IMG/VR virus record: IMGVR_UViG_3300044635_001413 | Coordinates: 1-64,000 of that record | DNA: 64,000 nucleotides | Origin: a virus | Strand: one strand, 5' to 3' | Shown here: piece after piece, positions 30,252 to 39,001 of the stretch | Layout: every line of letters starts with the position of its first letter | Numbering within the stretch: position 1 is the stretch's first letter | Made by a program: the position numbers and the translations under genes | The notes under the pieces: generated by a model | The model's database searches: none | Told to the model about the DNA's origin: nothing | Seen by the model: only the letters and a program-made list of their open reading frames with translations

Positions 30252-32734
30252 ATTTATCATTTACAAATTATAATGCTGAAGAATTTGTTTGGGATGGTCC
30301 TACTATCTCATGTTTAAATTTATGTCATGGGGATTTGGTTTCTGATGTAGTTTACAAATTAGGTAAGAAAGTTTGTGATTTAGTGGATGACTTAAATTTT
30401 GAAGATTTAGATCTAGAATGTTTAATTGATAAATGTAATGATTCTTATTGTTTAGATGATAGATCTTTAAAGAATTTATTTATCTTATTAAATCATAACG
30501 ATTGTTCCCTAAAAGAACTTATTGATGCTTTAGTTGATTCATTTAATGATAAAAAAGTCATTAATTTAAAATTGGATTTAACTTGTCTAAAAAATTGTTT
30601 AGATATAACTCCTCCAAAATATCAATTCTTATGTGCTGATAACGGATCTGTAGGGGATTCTATCTCTATTACATATTTTACATCTGAAGACCCTACACAT
30701 CAAACTCTTACTTTATTAAATAAAGAATGTAAACGATTTAACTATCCTAGTCAAACGATTACTATAGTTAGTTATACATCATTAAATCCTGGATCACTAA
30801 TTCAACCTATTGTTAGGCTATCAATAGGATTTAGTAATTGTTCTGATTGTGAAAATTACATTACAGAAATATTTAATATAAATGGAGAATGTTATAAACA
30901 GCAGGATATTAGTATCTCAAATATTTTGCAGTTTCTCATTTATAGATTATGTTGTATTGAGGGTATTCTAGTAGATATGGATACAAGGGTTTCTGATATG
31001 GAATCTTTATATTCATCTATTGTTAATTCTTGGTCAGTTTATACTGAACCTTCTATTACATCTTGTTTATCTGTAAATCCTTTATTACATTCATTATTAA
31101 CGAGTAGATTAGCTAATACTTTATGTGATATTAGAGATTCGCTAGGTAGTTCTTTGGATATTCAAAAAACAATAGCTAAATCTTGTGAGGTATCTTGGAT
31201 AAGTATTGACTTACCTAATGTGTGTTTTCCTAGTTCTCCAAATAGGGTAGTTAATAATGTTATTATTGGTGGTATTAATTATCCTATTAATGTAGCTGTG
31301 GGAGTAGGGGACCCTATATCTATAGTAAATGCTTTAAATAATAATTTACCTGTTTCATTAGCTTCTTTCTCATTTAATCAAAATTTAAATCAGTTAGTTT
31401 ATATTAATCAGTCATCAAGTCCTATATTGATATTTATGACAGATTGTTCAGGTTTAAGTTCCATAGTTATAAACTTTGTTGAATTTTCTAGCTCTGTTTA
31501 TAATTTAGCTCAAAACTCTGAAAATCAATGGTATTTGTTATGTAATTTAATTTCACGAGTTAAAGCTAAAGAACTTTCTTCATGTTGTATTCCTTCTTGT
31601 AAAGATCTTAAAATCAATTTTGCAGAGGTTTATATTGAAGATGAAGGTGTTTATAGTTTATTATTTAATAAAAACTATGGGAACATTATACCAGCAGGTT
31701 GGGTTGATTGTGGTTCTAAGCTTACTGTAACAGATAGTAATAATATATCCTATACTTATGATATTGAATTCCAACAAGATTTTACATATGATTTGGATTT
31801 ATCTGGTTTAAATACTGGAAAACCTTTGACGTTGAATATCAAAACTTGTTTATCTAACGGATCTTTGACTTGTAAAGAATGTATTACTAAGACTCTTCCT
31901 GCTGTTCAAGATGCTTGTAGTTTATGTAGAATATGTGCTGGTGGTTCTGTATCAACTGATCAAATTAAAGTTACTTATACTACAGCTGATAATGATAATA
32001 TAAGAAGTTCGATATTAAGTTCAGGTATGTGTTTAACTTTTAAAGTTCCTGAAGAATCACCTATTATTACTTCAATAATGATTTTAAGAGCTGGATCAGA
32101 TATAGAATTATATGTTGATCCATCTACTCAATGTTCTGAAAATATTATACTACCTCAACCTAAGATTAATACATGTTGGTTCTTTCCAATACCTTTATCT
32201 GAATCTTTTAATATTAATATGAAACAATGGCAGAATCTATCTCCATTCTTTAAATTAGATTTTGATTTTTCAGAGAATTTAACAAACTCCTTTAAGTTTA
32301 AGACTTTAAAAAGTGATGTAGGTATAACTAATTTATCTCCAACAAATACATTGGATGTAGAGTTAATAAATGCAAATTCTTCATTACCTCTTGGAGTTCC
32401 AGCAGGTTCAATGAATCCTGATGAAATAATTATAAAACCTTCAGTCCCTACATATAGTCTTGGAGCAATTGCTAGTGTGACAACATGTGGTCAGATCGTT
32501 GGTACTCATTCAGGTGATACAAATGCTCCTGGAAGAATTACAGTTGGTATTACAAATGCAGGTTCACAGCAAGAATTGACTTTTGATTATTATAATGAAA
32601 ATAATTTAGGACTTATTTTAGAACTTCAAGGACAAGATCCTTCAAATATTCCTGAGTTAACAATTACAGATCCAGTAACAGGAACAGAAATGATAATTAA
32701 AGGACAATTATACGATGATTGTACTTGTCAATAA
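30239..32734 (+). CDS. Cys-rich fibre protein B, paralogue of A (831 aa)
   Basis: It repeats the architecture of protein A: SCLNLCHGDLVSDVVYKLG, LDLECLIDKC, NHNDCSLKELIDAL, then TEPSITSCLSVNPLLHS, CSLCRICAGG and TCWFFPIP. It is about 190 residues longer, because an extra copy of the 'CADNG-x-VGD-x-ISITYFTS' beta module is inserted near residue 130 and a further segment (VNNVIIGGINYPINVAVGVG) follows the middle coil. Together with A it suggests recent module shuffling in the host-range region. A virion surface location is inferred. Confidence 0.65.
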   Translation: MSMLNLSFTNYNAEEFVWDGPTISCLNLCHGDLVSDVVYKLGKKVCDLVDDLNFEDLDLECLIDKCNDSYCLDDRSLKNLFILLNHNDCSLKELIDALVDSFNDKKVINLKLDLTCLKNCLDITPPKYQFLCADNGSVGDSISITYFTSEDPTHQTLTLLNKECKRFNYPSQTITIVSYTSLNPGSLIQPIVRLSIGFSNCSDCENYITEIFNINGECYKQQDISISNILQFLIYRLCCIEGILVDMDTRVSDMESLYSSIVNSWSVYTEPSITSCLSVNPLLHSLLTSRLANTLCDIRDSLGSSLDIQKTIAKSCEVSWISIDLPNVCFPSSPNRVVNNVIIGGINYPINVAVGVGDPISIVNALNNNLPVSLASFSFNQNLNQLVYINQSSSPILIFMTDCSGLSSIVINFVEFSSSVYNLAQNSENQWYLLCNLISRVKAKELSSCCIPSCKDLKINFAEVYIEDEGVYSLLFNKNYGNIIPAGWVDCGSKLTVTDSNNISYTYDIEFQQDFTYDLDLSGLNTGKPLTLNIKTCLSNGSLTCKECITKTLPAVQDACSLCRICAGGSVSTDQIKVTYTTADNDNIRSSILSSGMCLTFKVPEESPIITSIMILRAGSDIELYVDPSTQCSENIILPQPKINTCWFFPIPLSESFNINMKQWQNLSPFFKLDFDFSENLTNSFKFKTLKSDVGITNLSPTNTLDVELINANSSLPLGVPAGSMNPDEIIIKPSVPTYSLGAIASVTTCGQIVGTHSGDTNAPGRITVGITNAGSQQELTFDYYNENNLGLILELQGQDPSNIPELTITDPVTGTEMIIKGQLYDDCTCQ

Positions 32735-32768
32735 ATAATTAAATAATAATAAAATAAATAATAATAAA

Positions 32769-35111
32769 ATGAGTTGTTCATCTTTAAATCCTTGCGGTAC
32801 TTGTTTACAATGTACTCAATCATACCAATGTCCTCCAGCACCTTGTAATACAGGTTGTCTTTATGATGTTCCTTCGGATTGTGTGTTTACTTCTAAGGAT
32901 TTAGATCTTTGTGGTAATACAATTGCTTTAGGTACAAAGCTAACAGATGTATTAGAAAGTATTATGGAAGCTGCTTGTGATGGTATAGAGATTATAAATC
33001 AAGATACTAGAGTTAAGATTTCTGCAAATGATACTACTACAGGATATCTTGAAAATAAAATTATAGAAGGTAATGGTATTAACATTACAAAAAATAATGT
33101 AGGTGCTAATGAAAGTTTAACAGTAGCCGTTCAAGCCTCTTCTCAACCTAATAACTGTTTATCTGTTTTACCAGATGGAGTATTTGTAGCGTGTCCTACA
33201 TCATCAGCTAGTACATTAGTTCAAACAACTGATACATCTACAATTGACTTTACAACTACATCTATCCCAGGTGGTTATAATGTAACTGGCGCAGTTAAGA
33301 TTGATAATACAGCTGGAAACGTATTAACTATTGGTGCTAATGGTTTATATGTACCGACTCCTCCTACTGCTATTCCTTTAGGAATAACTGCATTAGATAC
33401 TTTTACTATAGATACTACTGCTACATTAGTTGGTTCTAATTATAATGTTAGTTCTCAATTACGAATAGATCCTGCATCTACTTTACCTTATTCTATTGGT
33501 CCTAGTGGATTAAAATTAGATTGCTGTGCTACAGGTAATACTTTATTAACTGTTACAGATTCATCTACATTAGATTTGACTTTAACTCCTATTTCAGGAG
33601 GTTATAATTTAACTGGTGCTGTTATTTTATCTCCTAATGCTAATAATGGTTTGCAGTTACTTGGTAATGGTTTATATTATCCTAATGCTGGTGCAACAAT
33701 AGGTGTTCAAGATACTAATAGTATAGATTATACTTTGTTACCAGGGAATGTTGTTACTGGAAGCTTAAAATATCAAGATAGTAACACTATCAACTTAGAT
33801 GTTCCTAACTCTAGTGGTTTAACAGCTCATGTTAAATTATCTACTGATGGAGGTAATATTCTTGTGAATGGTACAGATGGAGCTTTATATGTTCCTGCTT
33901 CAGGTGTAGCTTATTCTACTGATTCATGTAATATAGCTCAAGCAGGTACTGATGGAGATATTTACGTTCCATTTGTAGATCAACTTTCATTTATTGAAAT
34001 ATATAATGATGGAACTAATTTATTGTTACGTTTCTCTGGAATCTCTAATGTTGCTGCTGATTATGAAGTTGAATTTAGAGGAACTACAGGTAGTCCTTTA
34101 AATTGGGTAAATGGGGATATTAATTTTGTATCTCAGACAAGTGGAGTATTGACTTATACAATAATTGGTACAGCTGCTGCAAGAGCCGCATGTGAAGTAA
34201 TTGGAGTTAGAGTTAGGACGTTATGTTCTCCAATTGAAAGTCAATGGATTTCAGCTTATTATCATCCTGATGATGATTTAGAATTTATTTCTAGCAATAA
34301 TACTGTTTCTGTTGCAACTACATCTGATTGTGGTATTTTGGATGTAACTATTGATAATACAACTACATGTGCTCCTTTTATATCTACAGATTTTAGTAGA
34401 ACATTAGTAAATTATGATGGTAATGTATTTTTAAGAGTGTTTCACTCACCTACTACTAATAATTACGATCATGCAGATGTCAGAGTATTTTATACAGATA
34501 CAGATGGTCTTGTTGCTTCAGTGCATCAAATTATATCTACGTATAATAATACTAATGTTCCTGCATACATTTTATTACCAAACTTTGATAAATCTATAAA
34601 TCAAAATGCAACAATACGTTTTTCTCGTATTTGTGATTTAACTCATGCTACTGATGTATCAGCTCCATTGAATGTTACTCTTGCTTGGAGTAATTCTACT
34701 TATTGTAATGATGATGTTTGGAAATTATTAGGAGCAGGATCGTATGTATCAGGTGGATTCTGGACAGCTAACTTTGCTGTGCCTCCTTCACCAGCAGCGT
34801 ATAAAGTAACAGGTCGAAGAGAATTAAAGCTTGCTGGAACTATGACATGTAGAGTTACTTTTACAGGAGATAGCGGTTGGTTTAATGTAATAGATCTTAC
34901 AACAATTACATGTTTTCCTTTACCTACTATAACTGTTGATTATTTTCCTCCTCAACAAATGGAAATAAACTTATTAACAAATGTATTAGGTGAACCTACT
35001 GTACTAGTTAGACGTAGTGGTAATTTCTTACAATTAAGATGTATATCAAACGGTATAGCTTTTACAAATCATACATTAGTAGTAGCTCTTTCTTCAATTA
35101 TTATAAATTAA
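32769..35111 (+). CDS. Large fibre protein with Cys-rich head and shaft repeats (780 aa)
   Basis: The first 50 residues are strikingly Cys-rich (PCGTCLQCTQSYQCPPAPCN). Then comes a helical joint (LGTKLTDVLESIMEAACDG) and shaft repeats on the theme 'T-D-T-S-T-I-D-(F/L)-T-x-T...GGYNxTGAV...GLYVP', present at least four times between residues ~155 and 330. The C-terminal ~430 residues form several beta domains. This is typical of an elongated trimeric fibre. It is the last long gene of the fibre cassette and closest to its terminator. Confidence 0.68.
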   Translation: MSCSSLNPCGTCLQCTQSYQCPPAPCNTGCLYDVPSDCVFTSKDLDLCGNTIALGTKLTDVLESIMEAACDGIEIINQDTRVKISANDTTTGYLENKIIEGNGINITKNNVGANESLTVAVQASSQPNNCLSVLPDGVFVACPTSSASTLVQTTDTSTIDFTTTSIPGGYNVTGAVKIDNTAGNVLTIGANGLYVPTPPTAIPLGITALDTFTIDTTATLVGSNYNVSSQLRIDPASTLPYSIGPSGLKLDCCATGNTLLTVTDSSTLDLTLTPISGGYNLTGAVILSPNANNGLQLLGNGLYYPNAGATIGVQDTNSIDYTLLPGNVVTGSLKYQDSNTINLDVPNSSGLTAHVKLSTDGGNILVNGTDGALYVPASGVAYSTDSCNIAQAGTDGDIYVPFVDQLSFIEIYNDGTNLLLRFSGISNVAADYEVEFRGTTGSPLNWVNGDINFVSQTSGVLTYTIIGTAAARAACEVIGVRVRTLCSPIESQWISAYYHPDDDLEFISSNNTVSVATTSDCGILDVTIDNTTTCAPFISTDFSRTLVNYDGNVFLRVFHSPTTNNYDHADVRVFYTDTDGLVASVHQIISTYNNTNVPAYILLPNFDKSINQNATIRFSRICDLTHATDVSAPLNVTLAWSNSTYCNDDVWKLLGAGSYVSGGFWTANFAVPPSPAAYKVTGRRELKLAGTMTCRVTFTGDSGWFNVIDLTTITCFPLPTITVDYFPPQQMEINLLTNVLGEPTVLVRRSGNFLQLRCISNGIAFTNHTLVVALSSIIIN

Positions 35112-35116
35112 AATAT

Positions 35117-35227
35117 ATGACAACTAAAATAGTAATAGTCAATAAATGTGGGAAAGGAAATGGTTGTGTTATAACTATTCTTCCTGCAATGATTCAAAAA
35201 GAAAAACTTGAATTGTTACGACTCTAA
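35117..35227 (+). CDS. Short basic peptide (36 aa)
   Basis: ATG at 35117 gives MTTKIVIVNKCGKGNGCVIT and ends KLELLRL. It begins 5 nt after the fibre stop and ends 41 nt before the terminator. A longer open frame upstream lies inside the fibre gene in another frame and is discounted. Two Cys with Gly/Lys between them may bind metal. Function unknown. Confidence 0.5.
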   Translation: MTTKIVIVNKCGKGNGCVITILPAMIQKEKLELLRL

Positions 35228-35268
35228 ACAGCTTCCATAAAAATTTCTTTGTTGGTTTAGAAATTTTG

Positions 35269-35296
35269 ATCCCTCTTTTTTAAGAGGGATTTTTTA
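35269..35296. terminator. Bidirectional terminator between convergent genes
   Basis: ATCCCTCTT pairs with AAGAGGGAT around a short T loop and is followed by Ts on the + strand; the reverse strand likewise shows a stem flanked by T-rich sequence. It serves the fibre cassette and the small convergent gene at 35294-35467, whose stop codon touches it. Confidence 0.88.
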
Positions 35297-35467
35297 ATTT
35301 ATACTAATATAATCAAAATTTGATGAAAATCTATATTTTTTCATTTCACTTTCTCTACCTTCAAAATGGTCTAAGATAAAATCTATAAATTCATTTAAAG
35401 GTACATCTCCAGTTACTTCTATTAGTTTTTCATCTTCCATTATCATTATTAATCTTTCTTCTTTCAT
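35294..35467 (-). CDS. Small hypothetical protein (57 aa), opposite strand
   Basis: ATG at 35467, TAA at 35296-35294. It reads MKEERLIMIMEDEKLIEVTG, then VPLNEFIDFILDHFEGRES, ending FDYISIN. Compact alpha/beta composition, a sensible stop at the shared terminator, and its position opposite to all neighbours from 7 to 64 kb make it noteworthy. It could be a small regulator. No family recognised. Confidence 0.55.
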   Translation of the reverse strand: MKEERLIMIMEDEKLIEVTGDVPLNEFIDFILDHFEGRESEMKKYRFSSNFDYISIN

Positions 35468-35535
35468 AAATATATTTAAAGTGTAAAATTAATAAACTTT
35501 TTCTAAATATATTTTTTTATATTAAACTTATTTTA

Positions 35536-35543
35536 TACCTTTG
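35536..35543 (+). promoter_or_regulatory. Bacteroidota-type -7 promoter element (TACCTTTG)
   Basis: TACCTTTG fits TAnnTTTG. Transcription would start near 35549-35550, at the first base of the structured RNA described next. Confidence 0.5.
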
Positions 35544-35548
35544 TTATT

Positions 35549-35689
35549 CAGAAGAATAATTCTGGTAGCCGTGAGAAGCTAAACATCAACTTTAATAATT
35601 AATAAACTTTTTTTAAATTCGTATTATTATTCAATAATATGTTTAGCTTCTCACAACAAAGCCCAGAGTTTCTACTTTGGGCTTTTTTT
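35549..35689 (+). ncRNA. ~140-nt structured RNA ending in an intrinsic terminator
   Basis: Elements in order: hairpin CAGAA-GAATAA-TTCTG (35549-35564), an exact 16-bp long-range stem (35571-35586 with 35639-35654), and an intrinsic terminator AAAGCCCA/TGGGCTTT with a 10-nt loop and T run (35658-35689). With the promoter just upstream this is a complete small RNA unit. It could be a free-standing sRNA or an attenuator controlling read-through into the HTH gene, whose start lies directly after the T run. The nominal ATG at 35639 is buried in the long stem. Confidence 0.6.
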
Positions 35690-36478
35690 ATGGAAATGAT
35701 TCAAAAATATAAGTTATTAGCATTTATTACTCTTTGTAAAAAGAGTAGGAATAACTCTGTGTTCTTATATCAGAATGAATCTTCAGTTAAAAGAAGTAAA
35801 GAGTTAGGTGTTAGTTTTAATACGTTCAAAAAGTTTAAAGTTATTTGTTTAGAGAATTCCTTATTAAAAGAAGTTAATGGTCATTTAATATTTGTTAAAA
35901 TGTTAGATGTTTTAACCTTTCTAAACGATGGTATTATTTGTGAGAAAAATCTAACATTTAACAGATTTATATTATTTTTTAACTATGTAACATATAAGAA
36001 CATTAGTTATAAGAACATATATAATCAAATTAGAAAATCATTAGTATTAAAAAATTATAAGCAACAGGAATATAATATTAAAAGAAACAAATCTTTCATT
36101 AAAGATTTAGGTCACGGTAATAAAAAAGCAATTAAAGTATTGATTAAACAAGCTAGGAGCTTGGGTAAATCAACTACTGAATATCTCAAATGTTTACCTA
36201 AACATAAAGAAAGAATAGTATCTGGGAAAAATCATATTTCTAAAATAATAGGAATGTCTCCTTCAACAGGACAAAGGTTATTAAAAGAACTTTCTAAAAA
36301 AGAAGTTACTAGAATTGTCATAACTAAACAGCTATCTAAAAATATTCAAGGATATGATTTAGATTTATTGAGATACCTGAATCCAGGTAAAGCTGTTCAT
36401 TTGACTAAATCAGGAACTTTCATGTATTTAGGTTCTTTAATCTCTTTAAAAAAGACTTCCCCTAAAAATTGCTTTTAG
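35690..36478 (+). CDS. HTH DNA-binding protein (262 aa), start reassigned
   Basis: The ATG at 35690 (MEMIQKYKLLAFITLCKKS) is chosen; the open frame reaches back to 35639, but the extra 17 codons coincide with the 16-bp stem and the terminator hairpin. A helix-turn-helix is readable near residues 190-215 (HISKIIGMSPSTGQRLLKEL), and the first 50 residues may hold another winged-helix-like unit (SKELGVSFNTFKKFKV). The protein is strongly basic. It is probably a transcription regulator or replication-initiation-like protein. Placement directly after an attenuator-like RNA suggests controlled expression. Confidence 0.6.
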   Translation: MEMIQKYKLLAFITLCKKSRNNSVFLYQNESSVKRSKELGVSFNTFKKFKVICLENSLLKEVNGHLIFVKMLDVLTFLNDGIICEKNLTFNRFILFFNYVTYKNISYKNIYNQIRKSLVLKNYKQQEYNIKRNKSFIKDLGHGNKKAIKVLIKQARSLGKSTTEYLKCLPKHKERIVSGKNHISKIIGMSPSTGQRLLKELSKKEVTRIVITKQLSKNIQGYDLDLLRYLNPGKAVHLTKSGTFMYLGSLISLKKTSPKNCF

Positions 36479-36514
36479 TAGGTATCAAAACGTTAATTTT
36501 AAAAAAATAATAAG

Positions 36515-36730
36515 ATGTTTAATTATAAAGAAGATAATGAATTTTGCATAAAACAATTGTGTTCAGAAAAAGGAGTTTCTGTTATAGAACGCGGTAACAC
36601 TTTGATAATCAAAGAGTTAACTGTAAATCAGTTATTAAATTCTGTTCATAATTCAAAGAATAATTTTTATAAAAGATTTAAAGACAGGGAATCTTTATAT
36701 TTTTATTGTTCAAATCAATTAAAAAAATAA
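36515..36730 (+). CDS. Small hypothetical protein (71 aa)
   Basis: Starts MFNYKEDNEFCIKQLCSEKG and continues VSVIERGNTLIIKELTVNQL, then a basic aromatic end (NFYKRFKDRESLYFYCSNQL). It lies 36 nt after the HTH gene and ends before a TATATTTG promoter element. A small regulatory or DNA-binding protein is possible; unrecognised. Confidence 0.5.
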   Translation: MFNYKEDNEFCIKQLCSEKGVSVIERGNTLIIKELTVNQLLNSVHNSKNNFYKRFKDRESLYFYCSNQLKK

Positions 36731-36738
36731 TATATTTG
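36731..36738 (+). promoter_or_regulatory. Bacteroidota-type -7 promoter element (TATATTTG)
   Basis: TATATTTG matches the consensus exactly and lies 5 nt before the DUF3310 ATG. Such a short spacing would make a nearly leaderless mRNA, so either the start is leaderless or the match is fortuitous. Confidence 0.4.
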
Positions 36739-36742
36739 CAGT

Positions 36743-36958
36743 ATGAAAGATAATGTAAATCATCCACCTCATTACAATCAAGGGATTGAAGTAATAGATT
36801 ATATAGAATCATGGGGATTAGATTCTGATGCTTATTTGTTCAATGTTATTAAGTATATAACCAGGGCAAAGTTTAAAAACAATGAACTAGAGGACTTAAA
36901 AAAAGCAAGATGGTATTTAGATAGAAAAATTCAAAACTTAGAATCAAATGCAAAATAG
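36743..36958 (+). CDS. DUF3310 family protein (71 aa)
   Basis: It is almost a bare DUF3310 domain: VNHPPHYNQGIEVIDYIESW at the N-terminus, FNVIKYITRAKFKNNELEDL in the middle and KKARWYLDRKI at the end, which are the family's landmark segments. The domain is frequent in phage nucleotide-metabolism regions. Its biochemical role is not established, though MazG-like nucleotide hydrolysis has been considered because of the all-helical fold. It overlaps the thyX start by 11 nt, supporting a shared job in nucleotide supply. Its stop is TAG. Confidence 0.85.
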   Translation: MKDNVNHPPHYNQGIEVIDYIESWGLDSDAYLFNVIKYITRAKFKNNELEDLKKARWYLDRKIQNLESNAK

Positions 36959-37619
36959 TGTCGAATTAATAGGTTATTATGGTTCTGATATAACTCATGC
37001 TCAATCTGCTTGGACTTCTACTGTCAGAGATTTATCTGAAGAGAAATTAAATAGAGTTGATAAATTATTAGCTTCATTAGCAGAAGCTGGACATCATACT
37101 CCCTTTGAAAAGTCCAGTTTACATTTTTTAGTTAATGTAGATCAAGCAACTCATATTCATTTATTAAAACATCGTATTTCTGTTTCTATAAATGGAGAAA
37201 GTGCTCGTTATAAAGAATTAAAAGAAGACAAATTTTATCTTCCTGTAGATTGGATTAATATTAAATATCAAGGATCAGATACAGAACGGATTGAAGGTAT
37301 AGGTAATAAAGATTGGTATAGAATTTTAGAAGATTATACAAAGATGGGAAATGTATTATATCATCAAGCTATAAAAGATCTTACCCCAATATTAGGTAAA
37401 AAAAGAGCAAAGGAATCTGCTAGATTCTTTAAAACAATTAATTCTCAGATAACATTAGATATAATGTTTAATTGGAGAAGTTTTGTTCATTTTTTAAGAT
37501 TACGAAACGATGAAGCTGCTCAATTAGAAGTAAGAGAATTAGCTAAGACTATGTTAGATTTAGTTAAAAATATTGAAGGAAATCCTTTTCAACATACAAT
37601 AAATGCTTTCAAATTATGA
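36948..37619 (+). CDS. thyX: FAD-dependent thymidylate synthase ThyX
   Basis: 223 aa, the usual ThyX size. The ThyX signature is present as LLKHRISVSINGESARY (residues 72-88), a Lys-for-Arg variant of RHRx7S that keeps His75, Arg76 and Ser85 and the SxRY end. The C-terminal helix with FNWRSFVHFLRLRNDEAAQLEVRELA (449-like segment near residues 165-190) is also typical. It makes dTMP from dUMP using FAD, folate and NADPH, useful for an AT-rich genome. The gene overlaps DUF3310 upstream and PhoH downstream by 4-11 nt. Confidence 0.93.
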   Translation: MQNSVELIGYYGSDITHAQSAWTSTVRDLSEEKLNRVDKLLASLAEAGHHTPFEKSSLHFLVNVDQATHIHLLKHRISVSINGESARYKELKEDKFYLPVDWINIKYQGSDTERIEGIGNKDWYRILEDYTKMGNVLYHQAIKDLTPILGKKRAKESARFFKTINSQITLDIMFNWRSFVHFLRLRNDEAAQLEVRELAKTMLDLVKNIEGNPFQHTINAFKL

Positions 37620-38284
37620 AACCTGCAAATAGAGAAAGAAAAAATGAAATAAAAGCTATAAACGCTGTTCAATTAAATGATGAGCAAAAAGAAGCAAAAC
37701 GTTTAATTATTGAAAATCAAATTGTAATAGTTACAGGTAGAAGTGGGTCAGGTAAATCGTTAGTATGTGCTAATGTAGCTTTAGATTTTCTAAAGAAAAA
37801 ACAAGTAGAATGCATTTATAATACTAGAGCTGTAATTGAAGTAGGTAAAACTTTAGGTTTTTTACCTGGAGGACTAGATGAGAAATTCGATCCTTATATG
37901 GAAGCAATTATTGAAAATTTAAATAAATGTTGCACCGATAAGACTGAAGTTACTAGATTAATTGAGCAAGGTAAAATTAAGGCTTTAATTCCTCAATATA
38001 TTAGAGGAAAAACAATGAATGATATTTTAATTGTTGAAGAAAGTCAAAACTTAACTTCTCATGAAATGTTAGCAATTGTTACTCGTTTAGGTAAAGAAGG
38101 AAAAATTGTCATAAATGGAGATAATGATCAACAAGATATTAAAACTCCAGATGGTTCTATGAACGGTTTAACATATATGATTAACATGTCAAAAGTGATT
38201 CCTGAGATTCAACATATTCATTTAAAAGAAAATCATAGAAGTGATTTAGTCGGAAAGATATTAGATTATGCATACAATAGATAA
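37616..38284 (+). CDS. PhoH-like ATPase
   Basis: 222 aa. Walker A GRSGSGKS (residues 41-48) follows the strand IVIVT; Walker B ILIVEESQNL (137-145) has the family's typical E-E-x-Q-N; sensor text KIVINGDNDQQDI (163-174) and the arginine-rich end LKENHRSDLVGKILDYAY complete the pattern. PhoH proteins are helicase-like P-loop ATPases, very common in phages, with an uncertain role in nucleic-acid metabolism. Usual PhoH length is 200-350 aa. The gene overlaps thyX by 4 nt and the next gene by 17 nt. Confidence 0.9.
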   Translation: MKPANRERKNEIKAINAVQLNDEQKEAKRLIIENQIVIVTGRSGSGKSLVCANVALDFLKKKQVECIYNTRAVIEVGKTLGFLPGGLDEKFDPYMEAIIENLNKCCTDKTEVTRLIEQGKIKALIPQYIRGKTMNDILIVEESQNLTSHEMLAIVTRLGKEGKIVINGDNDQQDIKTPDGSMNGLTYMINMSKVIPEIQHIHLKENHRSDLVGKILDYAYNR

Positions 38285-38555
38285 TTCAGGTGTATATTTA
38301 TTGGCGTGTCCTTATGCTGGTACAACTATGTTAAAAATAGGATTTGCCAAAGATGTTAAAAAGCGCATAAAGACTCATAAGTCATCTAATCCTTTATTAG
38401 AAGTTATAGGATATATTTATTCAGAAGATTACAAATGGTTAGAAAAAGACATTCATAAAAAATGTGCTAAATATAAGTATTCAACTGAATGGTTCTTTTA
38501 TAAAGAAGAAATAATAAATTATTTTAAACAACATGAACAATTTAGAAACATTTGA
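38268..38555 (+). CDS. T5orf172 (GIY-YIG-like) protein (95 aa)
   Basis: The short GIY-YIG-type domain is readable: SGVYLLACPYAG, then TTMLKIGFAKDVKKRIKTH, with the KIGxxxDVxxRixxH stretch characteristic of the T5orf172/MUG113 branch, and the distal SEDYKWLEKDIHKKCAKYKY then TEWFFY, where the conserved Glu and the 'EWF' close the fold. Such proteins are predicted nucleases in phages and mobile elements. The tyrosine pair in GVYLL is partly changed (no second YIG), so activity is uncertain. Confidence 0.75.
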   Translation: MHTIDNSGVYLLACPYAGTTMLKIGFAKDVKKRIKTHKSSNPLLEVIGYIYSEDYKWLEKDIHKKCAKYKYSTEWFFYKEEIINYFKQHEQFRNI

Positions 38556-38775
38556 TGATCTTACAGGGCTTTATGATAAATTAAAGCCACAATATTATAT
38601 AGGTTATGATACATACAAAGTAGGTGACGTCTCATATAAGATAATGGAAGGTTTTGACGTACATTTAATGTGGGGTCCTTCTAAAGAAATGAAGGAAGGA
38701 GATAAATTATTAAAAAACATAGATATATGTCTAGAATTAATTGATGAATATGAACGAGGAATATCAAAAATATGA
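38533..38775 (+). CDS. Small hypothetical protein (80 aa)
   Basis: Starts MNNLETFDDLTGLYDKLKPQ, with a beta-rich middle (YYIGYDTYKVGDVSYKIMEG) and an acidic helical end (LLKNIDICLELIDEYE). It overlaps the T5orf172 gene by 23 nt and the next gene at its 3' end. No motif recognised. Confidence 0.5.
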   Translation: MNNLETFDDLTGLYDKLKPQYYIGYDTYKVGDVSYKIMEGFDVHLMWGPSKEMKEGDKLLKNIDICLELIDEYERGISKI

Positions 38776-38935
38776 TTTAGTTGTAGAATATAATAATCAT
38801 ATTGAACAACTATTAAATGAAAGACCTGATAAACGTAAGAAAACATTATACAAAGACTGGCTCAAAGAGATTAATCATTTCGCAAGAGAAGCAAATAAAC
38901 TTGCAAAGTTCCCTATTTATGGGATTTTCAAGTAA
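38750..38935 (+). CDS. Small basic hypothetical protein (61 aa)
   Basis: The ATG at 38750 (MNEEYQKYDLVVEYNNHIEQ) is preferred over the TTG or ATG just upstream; overlap with the previous gene is then 26 nt. The protein is helical, with a basic centre (RPDKRKKTLYKDWLK) and tail. Unrecognised. Confidence 0.45.
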   Translation: MNEEYQKYDLVVEYNNHIEQLLNERPDKRKKTLYKDWLKEINHFAREANKLAKFPIYGIFK

Positions 38936-38974
38936 TTAACATTTAGATAACTCCGTTTCGAGCGAAATTGATAG

Positions 38975-38982
38975 TATATTTG
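38975..38982 (+). promoter_or_regulatory. Bacteroidota-type -7 promoter element (TATATTTG)
   Basis: An exact TAnnTTTG match lies 20 nt before the small HTH gene and downstream of TTTC near 38955, close to the place of a -33 TTTG. Confidence 0.5.
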
Positions 38983-39001
38983 TAATCTAAAAGAAAATAA
39001 T

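Noticed and set aside
35039-35116. N-terminal extension of the 36-aa peptide and its longer 62-aa reading
   Set aside because: The extension lies inside the fibre gene in another frame; the ATG at 35117 right after the fibre stop is more natural.
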